DNA of 64,000 nucleotides from Clostridium saccharoperbutylacetonicum N1-4(HMT). GTDB lineage: Bacteria > Bacillota > Clostridia > Clostridiales > Clostridiaceae. The notes beneath the pieces are model-generated. The model did no database searches. It had not been told where the DNA came from and saw nothing but the letters and a program-made list of their open reading frames with translations. Each line of letters starts with the position of its first letter. Positions within the stretch are counted from its first letter, which is position 1. The stretch covers positions 83,501 to 147,500 of the forward strand of contig NC_020291.1 of assembly GCF_000340885.1 (NCBI RefSeq). The letters run 5' to 3'. Positions 23,652-34,482 of the stretch are shown one piece after another. The position numbers were made by a program, and so were the translations under genes.

Positions 23652-25046
23652 TTAAAATTCTGATGTCCCTGGAGTTCTTGGAAATGGTATTACGTCTCTA
23701 ATGTTTGTCATACCTGTTATATACATAATTAATCTTTCAAAACCTAAACCAAAACCTGCATGTTTAGTTTCTCCATATTTTCTTAATTCTAAATACCACC
23801 AGTAATCTTCTTCTTTAAGACCTAATTCACTCATTCTATCTTTTAAGACATCTAATCTTTCTTCTCTTTGGCTACCACCTATAATTTCACCAATTCCTGG
23901 TACTAAAAGGTCTGTAGCGGCAACTGTTTTTCCATCTTCATTAAGTCTCATATAGAAGGCCTTAATGTCTTTAGGATAATCTGTTACAAAAAGAGGTTTC
24001 TTAAAATGTTCTTCTGTAAGATATCTTTCATGTTCAGTTTGTAAATCAATACCCCAAGATACAGGATAGCTAAATTCTTTTCCGCATTTTTCTAGAATTT
24101 CAACAGCTTCAGTATATGTTACTCTGGCAAAATCTGATGAAACTACGTGATTTAATCTTTCTAACAACTCTTTATCAACAAATTGATTAAAGAATTGTAA
24201 TTCTTCAGGACATTCATCCATAACATATTTAATTACATATTTAAGCATATTTTCAGCTAGTTCCATATCATCTTGTAGATCTGCAAAAGCTATTTCAGGT
24301 TCGATCATCCAAAATTCAGCAGCATGTCTTGTAGTATTAGAATTTTCAGCTCTGAATGTTGGTCCAAAGGTATATATATTTCTAAAAGCTAAGGCAAAGC
24401 ATTCTGCATTTAATTGCCCTGATACTGTAAGATTAGTTTCTTTACCAAAGAAATCTTTTGTAAAGTCTACAGTTCCATTATCATTTAATTCTGGAGTTTT
24501 AGGATCAAGAGTAGTTACTCTAAACATTTCTCCAGCACCTTCACAGTCACTACCAGTTATTATTGGTGTATGTGTATATACGAAATTTTGATCTTGAAAG
24601 AACTTGTGTATTGCATAAGCTGCAACGGAACGTACTCTGAAAGTTGCTGAAAATGCATTACTTCTAGGTCTTAAATGAGCTATTGTTCTCAAATATTCAA
24701 AAGTATGTCTTTTCTTTTGAAGAGGATAATCTGAATTTGACATTCCTTCAATAACAATTTCTTGTGCTTGAATTTCAAAAGGCTGTTTAGCATCAGGTGT
24801 AGCAACTAATGTACCAACAACTGTAATTGAAGAACTTATAGGTAATTTTGATATTTCTTTAAAATTGTTTAATTTATCATCAAAAACTATTTGGATAGTT
24901 TTAAAGAAAGAACCATCATTAACTTCTATAAATCCAAATGCATTAGAAGCTCTTAAAGTTCTTATCCATCCGGATATAGTTACTTGTTGTGATAAAAAAT
25001 CATTAGTATTTCTATAAATACTTTTAATTAGTGTTGATTTTGCCAT
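23652..25046 (-). CDS. asnS: Asparaginyl-tRNA synthetase
   Basis: This class IIb synthetase charges tRNA-Asn. The 464-residue protein has an N-terminal OB-fold ([25 protein letters not shown]) and a catalytic domain with motif 2 near [26 protein letters not shown] and motif 3 in [15 protein letters not shown]. The Asn-type residues and the start SIYRN fit AsnRS, not AspRS. GGAGGTC precedes ATG 25046. It is last in a minus-strand set with the phosphoesterase and murC; a 168-base gap suggests a separate promoter. Three tRNA-Asn genes occur at 59.8-60.8 kb. Confidence 0.95.
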   Translation of the reverse strand: MAKSTLIKSIYRNTNDFLSQQVTISGWIRTLRASNAFGFIEVNDGSFFKTIQIVFDDKLNNFKEISKLPISSSITVVGTLVATPDAKQPFEIQAQEIVIEGMSNSDYPLQKKRHTFEYLRTIAHLRPRSNAFSATFRVRSVAAYAIHKFFQDQNFVYTHTPIITGSDCEGAGEMFRVTTLDPKTPELNDNGTVDFTKDFFGKETNLTVSGQLNAECFALAFRNIYTFGPTFRAENSNTTRHAAEFWMIEPEIAFADLQDDMELAENMLKYVIKYVMDECPEELQFFNQFVDKELLERLNHVVSSDFARVTYTEAVEILEKCGKEFSYPVSWGIDLQTEHERYLTEEHFKKPLFVTDYPKDIKAFYMRLNEDGKTVAATDLLVPGIGEIIGGSQREERLDVLKDRMSELGLKEEDYWWYLELRKYGETKHAGFGLGFERLIMYITGMTNIRDVIPFPRTPGTSEF

Positions 25047-25214
25047 ATTACATGACCTCCATTTATATAATTAACTTTGAGATTAAAATAAATGTTATAT
25101 TAATAAATATTTTCATTAAGCTAAAATACTATTAAATAGCCTATTGTGTATAGGCTAAATAGATTTTACAATAATTTCTTAATGAATGCAACTTGTAGGA
25201 TATTCTATGCTTGT

Positions 25215-25913
25215 CTATTCTACTCCAGTTTCAAAACTGTGTATTAATTCATTAGGGAAATTTAACATAGTTACATCTTTAACTGTTCTTTTGTATGCAT
25301 AGGGAACTTCTTTAATTTGTGCTTTTATTCCACTTTCCTTTGTTATATCTAGTATGCAGTAGGTGCTGTTTGGACGTCCAATTTTAGGTTTTCCTATACT
25401 ACCGCAATTTACATATAGTTTATCACCAAATTCTTTTATTCCAGGTATATGGGTATGAGCACAAACTAAAACATCTTCAGTAATAGTATTCATGATTTCA
25501 TTAGTATTATCCCCATCTTCTAAAAGATATTCATTTATTGCATTTGGGCTTCCGTGAACAAACAGAATATTTTTACCTTCAATATTTAATGTCAATTTTA
25601 AAGGTGAATTTTCAAGAAATATTCTGTTTTCTTCACGCAATTCATTAACAGTCCAAGGAAGAGAAAAGGCATTAATAGGGGTTTCTCTAATATAGGAATA
25701 TTTATTGTCAACAACGGAACTATCATAATTACCTTTGATACAAAGGATGTGTCGGCGTCTAATCATTGAAATAACTTCATTAGGGTGCGGACCATAACCA
25801 ACTAAGTCTCCCAAGCAAATTATTGTATCAACCTTTTCGTCATCAATGTTTTCTAAAATGTTAATGAGAGCATATATATTAGCATGAATATCGGAAATCA
25901 CTGCTATTTTCAT
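25215..25913 (-). CDS. Metallophosphoesterase, YfcE/MJ0936-like
   Basis: A 232-residue calcineurin-fold phosphoesterase. Metal-binding motifs are all present: ISDIHAN, LGDLVGYGPHPNEV, KGNYD, VHGSP and CAHTHIPG. Small proteins of this family hydrolyse phosphodiesters or phosphomonoesters, but the natural substrate is unknown. GGAGGAATAC precedes the ATG. It starts 45 bases after murC on the same strand, so they are probably co-transcribed. Confidence 0.9.
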   Translation of the reverse strand: MKIAVISDIHANIYALINILENIDDEKVDTIICLGDLVGYGPHPNEVISMIRRRHILCIKGNYDSSVVDNKYSYIRETPINAFSLPWTVNELREENRIFLENSPLKLTLNIEGKNILFVHGSPNAINEYLLEDGDNTNEIMNTITEDVLVCAHTHIPGIKEFGDKLYVNCGSIGKPKIGRPNSTYCILDITKESGIKAQIKEVPYAYKRTVKDVTMLNFPNELIHSFETGVE

Positions 25914-25958
25914 AAGTATTCCTCCAAAGTTATATAATAAAGTTATTATTTCTGAAAA

Positions 25959-27338
25959 TTATGATTCTAAATATTTTTCTCCCACAATAACTACATCACC
26001 AGCACCAACTGTTAATAATAAATCACCATCTGTAAGTTTAGATTTAACATAATTTAATGCTTCATCATGAGAATGAACATTTGTACATTTTATTCCTTTT
26101 TTTCTTAAGGCATCTCCAAGTTCATCTGATGATACTAACCCAGTATTTTTTTCACGGGCAGCATAAATATCCATTAGTATAAGTTCATCTACATCATTAA
26201 AGCATTCAGTAAATTCAGTGAATAAGGCTTTTGTCCTAGTATAAGTATGTGGCTGGAAAATACAGTATGTTTTATTATGATCAATTTGTTTTGCAGTACT
26301 TAAAGTTGCTTGAATTTCTGTAGGATGGTGAGCGTAATCATCTATTACAGTAACACCATTTAATTCACCTTTATATTCAAATCTTTTATGAGCACCTTTG
26401 CATTTGGATAATCCATCAATTATGCTATCAGCAGATATATCAAATATAAGAGAAACACAAGTCGAAGCAAGTGCATTTAATATGTTATGCTTACCTGGTA
26501 CATTTAAAGTAAGGGTAAATAAATTTTTATTTCCTTTATATACATCAAAAGTTGCACATCCATTTTTATTAAATGTTATATTTTTGGCAGTCACATCTGC
26601 ATTATCACTAAATCCATAGCTTATTGTATTGCAATTCGCTTTTGATAAAATTTCCTTTACTCTAAAATCATCTATGCAGCCTACAAGATAACCATCATTT
26701 GGAATTAGCTTAGAAAATTTTAAGAATGTATCAGCAATTTCATCAATATCTTTATAACAATCTAAGTGATCTGCATCAATATTTAAAATTATTCCTACAT
26801 AAGGGAAGAATTTTAAAAATGAACGTTTATATTCACAAGCTTCAACTAAGAAATAGTCGCTCTTCCCAATTCTAAAGTTTCCTCCTATTGCATCTAATTC
26901 GCCTCCAACTAGAATTGTTGGATCTAAATCACCAGCAAGAGTAATATGAGAAAGCATAGATGTACAAGTAGTTTTGCCATGTGTACCTGTTATTGCAACA
27001 TTATATTTATGGCCCTTCATAATTTGACCTAAGAATTCAGCTCTATCCATTAATGTAATATTTTTTTCCTGCGCTTCTAGAAGCTCAAGATTATCAGAGG
27101 GGATTGCAGCAGTATATACTACTAAATCTGCATCTTTAATATTTTCTCTTTTGTGGCCTATGTAAACTTCAGCACCTAAAGTTTTTAGCTTATCAAGTAT
27201 TGGTGAATCCTTGAAATCTGAACCAGATACTTTAAAACCGTTATTTAGTAGTACAGCAGCAAGTCCGCTCATACTGATTCCACCGATACCAATGAAATGA
27301 ATTTTTTTGTTTTTATCTTTTATAAAATTGAAAGACAA
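25959..27338 (-). CDS. murC: UDP-N-acetylmuramate--L-alanine ligase
   Basis: This enzyme adds L-alanine to UDP-MurNAc in cytoplasmic peptidoglycan synthesis. It has an N-terminal Rossmann domain ([17 protein letters not shown]), the ATP site GTHGKTT near 110, and the central [13 protein letters not shown] and [10 protein letters not shown] segments. I place the start at TTG 27338, because GGAG lies eight bases upstream and the resulting protein (459 residues) begins just before the conserved domain; the frame extends 24 codons further upstream without a good SD. murD lies at the far right of the window. Confidence 0.95.
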   Translation of the reverse strand: MSFNFIKDKNKKIHFIGIGGISMSGLAAVLLNNGFKVSGSDFKDSPILDKLKTLGAEVYIGHKRENIKDADLVVYTAAIPSDNLELLEAQEKNITLMDRAEFLGQIMKGHKYNVAITGTHGKTTCTSMLSHITLAGDLDPTILVGGELDAIGGNFRIGKSDYFLVEACEYKRSFLKFFPYVGIILNIDADHLDCYKDIDEIADTFLKFSKLIPNDGYLVGCIDDFRVKEILSKANCNTISYGFSDNADVTAKNITFNKNGCATFDVYKGNKNLFTLTLNVPGKHNILNALASTCVSLIFDISADSIIDGLSKCKGAHKRFEYKGELNGVTVIDDYAHHPTEIQATLSTAKQIDHNKTYCIFQPHTYTRTKALFTEFTECFNDVDELILMDIYAAREKNTGLVSSDELGDALRKKGIKCTNVHSHDEALNYVKSKLTDGDLLLTVGAGDVVIVGEKYLES

Positions 27339-27629
27339 ATTACCAACTCCTTTTTTTAGATTTATGAAAATAAATTTTGTGTATAGTTCAAAATTTAGTT
27401 TAAAAATCATTAGTTTTATACATTAACTATAATTATATACATTTTTCTAAAAATCAACCATAGAAAAAAATAAATACATAACATTTTATGCATATTAAAT
27501 AGAATTGTGAACAAGTTATAATATATAGATAAACTTTATAGGCAAATATTATTGCTATTAATTTAAATATAGCATAAAATATGAATATTAAAGCGATTTA
27601 ATATCAAAAAAATTCGTGTAGGTGATTTT

Positions 27630-28445
27630 ATGGAGAAGTTTACAAGGAATAAAAGGGTAGTTGTTATTACAAAGATATTATTAGAAAATCCTAATAAAAT
27701 ATTAGGATTAAACAAATTTTCAGAGCTATTGAATGCAGCTAAATCTACAATAAGTGAAGATATAGTTGTTGTTCGTGAAGTATTGGAAAGACTTGAAATG
27801 GGTAAAGTTGAAACAATAGCTGGTGTGGCTGGAGGAATAAAATATATACCTCAAAGTGGTGAAGATGAAAATAAGACTTTTGCACTAGAATTATGCAAAC
27901 AATTAAGTGATGATGGGAGAGTTATACCAGGGAATATAATATATATGACAGATTTAATGTATAATCCTAGCATAATAAGTAAAGCGGGAGTAATGCTTTC
28001 ATCATGTTTCCAAGGAAAAGATGTTAACTATGTAATAACTGTTGAAACTAAAGGGATTCCACTAGCTTATGAAGTGGCTAGAAATTTAGGAGTACAATTA
28101 GTTATTGCAAGAAGAGATAGTCAAGTAACAGAAGGACCAACAGTTACTATAAATTATGTATCAGGTAGTAATGGAAGATTGCAACAGATGTCTTTATCAA
28201 AGAAATCAATGAAACCAGCAAGTAAATGTATTTTTATTGATGATTTTATGAAGGGTGGAGGAACTGCAATTGGAATCAAGGACTTATTAAAAGAATTTGA
28301 CAGTGAATTAGTAGGAATAGGTGTTTTGGTTGACAATAAGCAAATTGATAAAATTTTAGACGATGAATATGTGTCTGTTGTGGAACTAAAAGCAGTTGAT
28401 AAATCAACAATTATAGGAATACAGCCTTCAAAGACATTTTCTTAA
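27630..28445 (+). CDS. purR: Pur operon repressor PurR
   Basis: A 271-residue regulator of the Bacillus PurR type: an N-terminal winged helix (about 1-75, with LNKFSELLNAAKSTISEDI) fused to a phosphoribosyltransferase-like domain that senses PRPP. The PRPP loop is CIFIDDFMKGGGTAIG. In Bacillus it represses purine synthesis genes and PRPP relieves repression. Here it opens the conserved purR-spoVG-glmU-prs block; prs makes PRPP, its effector. The SD (AGGTGA) is moderate. Confidence 0.95.
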   Translation: MEKFTRNKRVVVITKILLENPNKILGLNKFSELLNAAKSTISEDIVVVREVLERLEMGKVETIAGVAGGIKYIPQSGEDENKTFALELCKQLSDDGRVIPGNIIYMTDLMYNPSIISKAGVMLSSCFQGKDVNYVITVETKGIPLAYEVARNLGVQLVIARRDSQVTEGPTVTINYVSGSNGRLQQMSLSKKSMKPASKCIFIDDFMKGGGTAIGIKDLLKEFDSELVGIGVLVDNKQIDKILDDEYVSVVELKAVDKSTIIGIQPSKTFS

Positions 28446-28625
28446 TCAGAAATTTTGAATTGAAATTGATTAGAATTAAATTCTTTTTAAAAATAATTAA
28501 TATAATTTAGTCACTTTTGATGATTTGAGTTCTAATATATATGTGGATGTTATAAATATAAAATAGGACAACCCTTTTGAAAAAGTACACTATATGTAAA
28601 TCTACATAAAAAAATAAATTTTATC

Positions 28626-28653
28626 AGGATTTATCAAATATAAAAAAGGAATT
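28626..28653 (+). promoter_or_regulatory. Possible sigma-H promoter of spoVG
   Basis: AGGATTT (28626-28632) and GGAATT (28648-28653) match the -35 and -10 elements of sigma-H promoters such as that of Bacillus spoVG, but with a spacer of 15, a little long. Confidence 0.35.
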
Positions 28654-28720
28654 TAGAAATTTGTGGAGAAATATATAGTAAATATTAAATTTTTTAAGCA
28701 ACTGGGAGGGGTGGAGTAAA

Positions 28721-28996
28721 ATGCAAATAACAGACGTTAGAATTAGAAAAATTACATCAGAAGGTAAAATGAAAGGAATAGTTTCTGTAACATTTGATAA
28801 TGAGTTTGTAATTCATGATATTAAGGTTATAGAAGGACAAATGGGTTTATTTATTGCTATGCCTAGTAGGAAAACGCCAGATGGAGAATTTAAGGATATA
28901 GCTCACCCAATTAATACAGAAGCAAGGGAAAGAATTCAAACTGCAATTTTAGAAGCTTATGAAAAAGCTGTTTCAGAAGAAGTTGTAGAGGGGTAA
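28721..28996 (+). CDS. spoVG: Septation/sporulation regulator SpoVG
   Basis: A 91-residue nucleic-acid-binding protein involved in asymmetric septation in bacilli and in global regulation elsewhere. The sequence [22 protein letters not shown], and the highly conserved [18 protein letters not shown] are diagnostic. GGGAGGGG is a strong SD for ATG 28721. It sits between purR and glmU as in Bacillus, although a terminator separates it from glmU. Confidence 0.97.
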   Translation: MQITDVRIRKITSEGKMKGIVSVTFDNEFVIHDIKVIEGQMGLFIAMPSRKTPDGEFKDIAHPINTEARERIQTAILEAYEKAVSEEVVEG

Positions 28997-29006
28997 TGGG
29001 TTTTTG

Positions 29007-29044
29007 AGAACAAAAGGAAGTTTTTATAACTTCCTTTTGTTCTT
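29007..29044 (+). terminator. spoVG terminator
   Basis: AACAAAAGGAAGT and ACTTCCTTTTGTT form a perfect 13-bp stem followed by CTTG. Confidence 0.75.
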
Positions 29045-29087
29045 GTAAGATTTAAATATAAAATGAAATATTAAACTTTGTAATGGC

Positions 29088-29116
29088 TTGAATTATATAT
29101 ATGATTCAAATATAAT
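29088..29116 (+). promoter_or_regulatory. Promoter of glmU
   Basis: TTGAAT (29088-29093), a 17-base spacer and TATAAT (29111-29116) lie after the spoVG terminator and 119 bases before glmU. Confidence 0.6.
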
Positions 29117-29234
29117 TAATTTGGTATAATTAAATAATTATATAAATTTAAAAAAATAGTTTTAAGATAAAATAATAAGTTAAGTATGGTAGTTTGATTT
29201 GTTATTTTAAATTATAAATGAGGTGTGATATATA

Positions 29235-30605
29235 ATGTATAAATGTGCACTAGTTTTAGCTGCTGGTCAAGGTAAAAGGATAAAATCAGATTTACCTAAG
29301 GTATTACATAAAGTATGTGGTAAGGAAATGCTAAAACATGTTATAGATTCAATAAGAAGTGCTGATATTGATGATATAGATGTAATTATAGGAAAAGGTG
29401 CTGACCTTGTTAAAGAAAGAATAGAGGATAAGAAGGTATCGTATTCATTACAAGCTGAACAATTGGGGACTGGGCATGCGGTTAAGTGTGCTCTAGAATT
29501 TTTGAAAGGAAAAAAAGGGGTAGTAGGAATTTTTGCAGGTGATACTCCTTTAATAAAGCAATCAACAATTGAAAAATTGTTTAATGAACATATTGAAAAT
29601 CAAAATTCAGCTACAATATTAAGTGCGATTGTTGATGATCCAACTGGATATGGCAGAATTGTAAGAGGAAAAAGTAATGAAGTATTAAAAATTGTTGAGC
29701 ATAAAGATTGTAATGAAGAAGAACTAAAAATCAATGAAATGAATTCAGCTATATATTGTTTTGATATTGAGTTATTAGTGGATGCTTTGGGAAAAATAAA
29801 TAATAATAATAATCAAGGAGAGTACTATCTTACTGATGTTATAGAAATATTAAAATCTAATAATAAAAAAGTTGGTGCTGTTATAACTGATTTTGAAGAA
29901 ACTATAGGAGTGAATTCTAGAGTTCAGTTAGCACAAGCAGAAGAAATTCTTAGAAATAGAATAAATCTTATGCATATGGAAAATGGTGTTACCTTAATAG
30001 ATCCTAAAACAACATATATAGAAAGTGATGTTGAAATAGGAAAGGATACAATAATTTATCCGAATAATATATTAGAAGGCAATACTAAGATAGGAAGTAA
30101 TTGTTTAATTTATCAAAATTCAAGAATTGTTAATAGTGTAATTGGAGAAGAAGTAGATATTCAAGCTTCAGTTATATTAGACAGTAATATTGGAGATAAT
30201 ACAACAGTTGGACCTTTTGCATATATAAGACCTGAAACTACAATAGGTAAACATGCTAGAATTGGAGATTTCGTAGAAATAAAGAAATCAACTATAGGTG
30301 ATGGCACTAAAGTTTCACATTTAACTTATATAGGAGATGCAGAAGTTGGAGCTGAATGTAATTTCGGGTGCGGGACAGTAGTTGTAAATTATGATGGTAA
30401 AAACAAAAATAAGACAATTATAGGAGATCATAGCTTTGTAGGTTGTAATGCTAATTTAGTGTCACCTGTTACAATACACGATAATACTTATATTGCAGCA
30501 GGATCAACTATTACTTCTGAAGTTAAGGAAGGTGAACTTGCAGTTGCTAGAGCTAAACAAAGAAATATTAGTGGATGGGTAGAAAAAAAAGGACTAAAAA
30601 AGTAA
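29235..30605 (+). CDS. glmU: Bifunctional GlmU uridyltransferase / acetyltransferase
   Basis: GlmU acetylates glucosamine-1-phosphate and then forms UDP-GlcNAc, the peptidoglycan precursor. The 456-residue protein has the N-terminal pyrophosphorylase domain ([27 protein letters not shown]) and a C-terminal left-handed beta-helix with isoleucine-rich hexapeptide repeats (from about 250) ending [17 protein letters not shown] precedes ATG 29235. prs follows 49 bases later on the same strand, so the two are probably co-transcribed. Confidence 0.96.
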   Translation: MYKCALVLAAGQGKRIKSDLPKVLHKVCGKEMLKHVIDSIRSADIDDIDVIIGKGADLVKERIEDKKVSYSLQAEQLGTGHAVKCALEFLKGKKGVVGIFAGDTPLIKQSTIEKLFNEHIENQNSATILSAIVDDPTGYGRIVRGKSNEVLKIVEHKDCNEEELKINEMNSAIYCFDIELLVDALGKINNNNNQGEYYLTDVIEILKSNNKKVGAVITDFEETIGVNSRVQLAQAEEILRNRINLMHMENGVTLIDPKTTYIESDVEIGKDTIIYPNNILEGNTKIGSNCLIYQNSRIVNSVIGEEVDIQASVILDSNIGDNTTVGPFAYIRPETTIGKHARIGDFVEIKKSTIGDGTKVSHLTYIGDAEVGAECNFGCGTVVVNYDGKNKNKTIIGDHSFVGCNANLVSPVTIHDNTYIAAGSTITSEVKEGELAVARAKQRNISGWVEKKGLKK

Positions 30606-30654
30606 AAGCCTAATTTTTATAACTAGCTAAAATTTTAAGGAGGTCTTCTTAATT

Positions 30655-31620
30655 ATGATAACACATGGTAGAAATATAAAAATATTCACTGGAAATTCGC
30701 ATTGTAGGCTTGCACAAGATATAGCTGATATTTTAAAAATTCCAGTAGGACAGTCTAGGGTTTCAACTTTTAGTGATGGAGAAATATCTGTTGATATAAA
30801 TGAAACTGTTAGAGGAAATGATGTGTTCATAGTTCAGTCAACTTCATCTCCTGTTAACAATAACTTGATGGAATTGTTAATTATGATTGATGCATTTAAG
30901 AGAGCATCAGCAGGGAGAATAACAGCAGTTATTCCATACTATGGGTATGCAAGACAGGATAGAAAAGTTAAGGCTAGAGATCCCATAACAGCAAAGTTAG
31001 TTGCAGATTTATTGACAGCAGCTGGTGCAAATAGAGTTCTAACTATGGATTTACATGCGCCTCAGATTCAAGGGTATTTTAATATTCCAGTTGATCATTT
31101 ACTTGGAGCTCCAATATTGGCTCAACACTTTATATCTAAAGGATTAATTGATAGGGAAGATCTTGTAGTTGTTTCGCCAGATTTAGGAAGTGTGACTAGG
31201 GCTAGAAAGTTTGCGGATAATTTACATGCGCCAATAGCTATTATAGATAAAAGAAGGCCGAAAGCTAATGTTTGTGAAATAATGAATATTATAGGTGATA
31301 TTGAGGGTAGAACATGCATATTGATTGATGATATGATAGATACTGCTGGAACTATTACTAATGCAGCAAATGCACTTAAAAATTTAGGGGCAAAGAATAT
31401 TTATGCATGTTGTACTCATGGCGTGTTATCAGGACCAGCAATGGATAGGATAAATAATTCATCAATTGAAGAATTGGTAATGTTAAATACAATTCCATTG
31501 AATGAGGAAAATGATAACCATAAAATAAGATCAATTTCTGTTGCACCTTTATTTGCAGAAGCAATAAAAAGGATTTATGATGATGAACCAATAAGTAAAT
31601 TATTTGAGTATGAACAATAG
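30655..31620 (+). CDS. prs: Ribose-phosphate pyrophosphokinase
   Basis: It makes PRPP from ribose-5-phosphate and ATP for nucleotide, His and Trp synthesis. The 321-residue protein shows the class I pattern: [30 protein letters not shown], the cation-binding [11 protein letters not shown], and the PRPP motif [21 protein letters not shown] supports ATG 30655. It supplies the effector of PurR, encoded 3 kb upstream. A hairpin terminator follows. Confidence 0.97.
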   Translation: MITHGRNIKIFTGNSHCRLAQDIADILKIPVGQSRVSTFSDGEISVDINETVRGNDVFIVQSTSSPVNNNLMELLIMIDAFKRASAGRITAVIPYYGYARQDRKVKARDPITAKLVADLLTAAGANRVLTMDLHAPQIQGYFNIPVDHLLGAPILAQHFISKGLIDREDLVVVSPDLGSVTRARKFADNLHAPIAIIDKRRPKANVCEIMNIIGDIEGRTCILIDDMIDTAGTITNAANALKNLGAKNIYACCTHGVLSGPAMDRINNSSIEELVMLNTIPLNEENDNHKIRSISVAPLFAEAIKRIYDDEPISKLFEYEQ

Positions 31621-31673
31621 AAAGCTTTTCTTAAAATACTTCTAAAAATTAGTTTGAATAAGTGAGAATGTGT

Positions 31674-31714
31674 ATTTGTCCTATATATTAGGACAAATAT
31701 ATATTCTATTTTTT
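31674..31714 (+). terminator. prs terminator
   Basis: ATTTGTCCTA and TAGGACAAAT form a 10-bp stem around TATAT; a T-rich tract lies a few bases downstream. Confidence 0.6.
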
Positions 31715-31765
31715 ATATATGTTATATATAGTGGTAAATAAAAGTTTAGTTAAGGAGGGAAATTT

Positions 31766-32452
31766 GTGGATGGATTTGCAACAAAGGTTTTGATTGTTGA
31801 TGATGATGAGAATATTAGCGAAGTAATAGATATGTATTTAAAAAGTTCAGGTTATAGTACTAAAATTGCATTAAATGGTAAAGAGGCACAAGAACTATAT
31901 TTGGATTATAATCCGGATATAGTATTACTTGATGTTATGATACCTTACATAGATGGAATTGATATTTTAAAATGGATAAGAAAGCAGAAAGAAACTCCTG
32001 TTATAATGATTACTGCAAAGGGAGATACTTTTGATAAGGTTTTAGCATTAGAAATTGGTGCAGATGATTATATAGTAAAGCCTTTTGAACCCAAGGAATT
32101 ATTGGCTAGAGTTAAAGCTGTATTAAGGAGATACTCATCTGAAAACATGAAAGATGAGGTAATTAGGTTAAGTGATTTATCAATTGATTCAATGTCCTAT
32201 AAAGTAATTTATAATGGAGAAGAAGTAAAAATGCCACCAAAAGAATTTGAATTACTTTATTATTTAGCTAACAATAGAAATAAAGTTTTTACAAGAGATC
32301 AATTACTTTGCGAAGTTTGGGGATATGATTATCCAGGCGATTCTAGAACTGTGGATGTTCATATAAAAAGATTGAGAGAGAAACTAAGTGGTGGAGAACA
32401 ATGGGAAATACAAACTGTATGGGGTGTTGGCTATAAATTTGAGGTGAACTAG
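31766..32452 (+). CDS. OmpR-family response regulator
   Basis: A 228-residue DNA-binding response regulator. The receiver domain has acidic-pocket aspartates in LIVDDDEN, a phospho-Asp in VLLDVMIPY, and the Lys in DYIVKPF. The winged helix (about 130-228) ends with SRTVDVHIKRLREKL and VWGVGYKFE. The start is GTG 31766, seven bases after AAGGAGG; no in-frame ATG is suitable. The partner kinase begins at the very next base. The pair lies between prs and pth, where Bacillus has ctc, so it is an insertion in this conserved block. Confidence 0.94.
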   Translation: MDGFATKVLIVDDDENISEVIDMYLKSSGYSTKIALNGKEAQELYLDYNPDIVLLDVMIPYIDGIDILKWIRKQKETPVIMITAKGDTFDKVLALEIGADDYIVKPFEPKELLARVKAVLRRYSSENMKDEVIRLSDLSIDSMSYKVIYNGEEVKMPPKEFELLYYLANNRNKVFTRDQLLCEVWGYDYPGDSRTVDVHIKRLREKLSGGEQWEIQTVWGVGYKFEVN

Positions 32453-33880
32453 ATGAAAAATGGAAGTTTACTTCAAAAACTAATAATTACATTTACAATA
32501 ATTTTAACTATAGTACTAGTATCATTAGCTTGGATTTTATCAATGTGGTTCAGAATATCTTATTTTTCAGAGAAAAGAATGCAATTTGAACGGGATGGGG
32601 AATATATAGCTAATGCAGTTAAGGAATATAATTTTGAAAAAAGCAGAGAGCAATTAGATAAATTACAAACAATAGTAAATGTATCTAGCGTTGGAGCAAA
32701 TTCAGTTATTACTGTTTCAGATGAGTTTAATTATGTATATATGAGATCTGTAACTGAAGAGAGCAATAATATAGAAGGAAGCATAAAGATACTAGATAAA
32801 GATAAGGAGCTACTTGTTAATGGAAAGCCTATAGAATATATTAACGAACATTATATGTATGTTTATCCAATAATTGATGATTTTGAATTTAAAGGATATA
32901 TAGTAATGACAGCTCCTTTATCAACAATAAGTAAGCAATTACATAAAATTTATATTATTGTGTGGATATCTGCGCTAGGAGCTATGATATTTGCAGCTTT
33001 AGTGTTATCGTTAGTTTCAAAAAAAATATTAATTAATCCATTAGCAGAAATCAATAAAGCTGCTAAAAGATTTGCAAATGGAGAAGTAAATAGAAGAGTT
33101 AGTATATACTCTAAAGATGAAATTGGTCAGTTAGCTAATTCATTTAATATAATGGCTGAATCATTAGAAAAAGTCGAAAATAATAGAAGAGATTTTATAT
33201 CAAATGTTTCACATGAATTGAGGTCTCCAATGACATCTATAAAGGGATTTATTGCTGGAATAATTGATGGTGTAATTCCTAAAGAAAAAGAAGGGTATTA
33301 TTTAGATATAGTTTATACTGAGATAAAAAGACTCACAAGATTAATTAGCGATTTACTAGACTTATCAGCAATAGATTCTGGCAAATTAAAATTTAATATG
33401 AAAAAAATTAATATAAATGAGTTAGTCAGGCTATGTGTTATAAATAATGAGCAAAGTATAAAAGAAAAGAATATAATGCTTAACGTAGAGTTACAAGACG
33501 AAAATTGTTATGTGAAAGCAGATGAAGATAAGACAATGCAAGTAATAACGAATCTCTTAGATAATGCTATCAAGTACTGTGGGAATAATGGAATTATAAA
33601 AATTAGTACATATCGTAAGGGTGCAAAAGTGTTTGTACAAATATATAATAATGGACCTAAAATTCCAGATGATGAAATGATATATATATGGAGTAGATTC
33701 TATAAATCAGATAAATCTAGAACCAATAAGGTTAGTAGTGGACTTGGTTTATCAATAGTAAGAATGATACTTATTCAACAAGGGGAAGAGATATGGGCTG
33801 AAAATAATTGCGATGAGGGAGTTACTTTTACATTTTCACTTACGAAATATAAAAATAACAGATTAGATAAACAAAACTAG
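32453..33880 (+). CDS. Sensor histidine kinase, HAMP-type
   Basis: A 475-residue membrane kinase: TM1 (about 9-31), an extracellular sensor of about 130 residues without a recognisable domain, TM2 (about 165-190), HAMP, HisKA with FISNVSHELRSPM (His phospho-acceptor), and HATPase_c with LLDNAIKYCGNN and SSGLGLSIV. The G1 box is altered, YNNGPKIPDD where DxGxGIP is usual, as seen in some active kinases. Coding starts immediately after the regulator stop. The signal is unknown; pth follows after 12 bases, so the kinase and pth-mfd may share a transcript. Confidence 0.93.
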   Translation: MKNGSLLQKLIITFTIILTIVLVSLAWILSMWFRISYFSEKRMQFERDGEYIANAVKEYNFEKSREQLDKLQTIVNVSSVGANSVITVSDEFNYVYMRSVTEESNNIEGSIKILDKDKELLVNGKPIEYINEHYMYVYPIIDDFEFKGYIVMTAPLSTISKQLHKIYIIVWISALGAMIFAALVLSLVSKKILINPLAEINKAAKRFANGEVNRRVSIYSKDEIGQLANSFNIMAESLEKVENNRRDFISNVSHELRSPMTSIKGFIAGIIDGVIPKEKEGYYLDIVYTEIKRLTRLISDLLDLSAIDSGKLKFNMKKININELVRLCVINNEQSIKEKNIMLNVELQDENCYVKADEDKTMQVITNLLDNAIKYCGNNGIIKISTYRKGAKVFVQIYNNGPKIPDDEMIYIWSRFYKSDKSRTNKVSSGLGLSIVRMILIQQGEEIWAENNCDEGVTFTFSLTKYKNNRLDKQN

Positions 33881-33892
33881 GGAGGAAAAGAT

Positions 33893-34468
33893 ATGTTTTT
33901 AATTGTAGGCCTTGGAAATCCAGGTAAGGAATACGAAGATACAAGGCATAATATAGGGTTTAAAGTTGTTGATAATATAGCTAAAGAGTATAATATTCAA
34001 ATAAATAGGCAAAAATTTAAAGGTATATATGGGGAAGGTTTTATTAATGGTCAGAAAGTAATACTATTAAAACCAACAACATATATGAATTTGAGTGGTG
34101 AAAGTGTAAGGGAAGTAGTAAACTTCTATAATATAGAGAATGATGAAATATTAATTATATATGATGATATAAGTTTAGATGTAGGTAAATTAAGAATAAG
34201 AGAAAAGGGAAGTGCAGGCGGTCATAATGGTATAAAGAGTATTATAGCACACCTAGGAAGTGAAGTTTTTTCAAGGATAAAAATAGGCGTAGGACAACCT
34301 AACTCAGATTTAGTTAAACACGTTTTGGGTAAATTTTCAAAAGAAGAAATGGTTACTCTAGATGAGAGTATAGAGGCAGCAACAAATGCAACTGCCGAAA
34401 TTATAAAAAATGATGTTAAAACAGCTATGAATCAATTTAATGGGTTTAAAGCAAGTACAATAAGTTAA
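33893..34468 (+). CDS. pth: Peptidyl-tRNA hydrolase
   Basis: Pth releases tRNA from prematurely dropped peptidyl-tRNA. The 191-residue protein has the family N-terminus [19 protein letters not shown] with the catalytic His20, [15 protein letters not shown], and the [23 protein letters not shown] region. GGGAGG is the SD for ATG 33893. mfd follows with almost no gap, as in the Bacillus pth-fin-mfd block (fin is absent here). Confidence 0.96.
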   Translation: MFLIVGLGNPGKEYEDTRHNIGFKVVDNIAKEYNIQINRQKFKGIYGEGFINGQKVILLKPTTYMNLSGESVREVVNFYNIENDEILIIYDDISLDVGKLRIREKGSAGGHNGIKSIIAHLGSEVFSRIKIGVGQPNSDLVKHVLGKFSKEEMVTLDESIEAATNATAEIIKNDVKTAMNQFNGFKASTIS

Positions 34469-34482
34469 GGATGGTGCATAGA

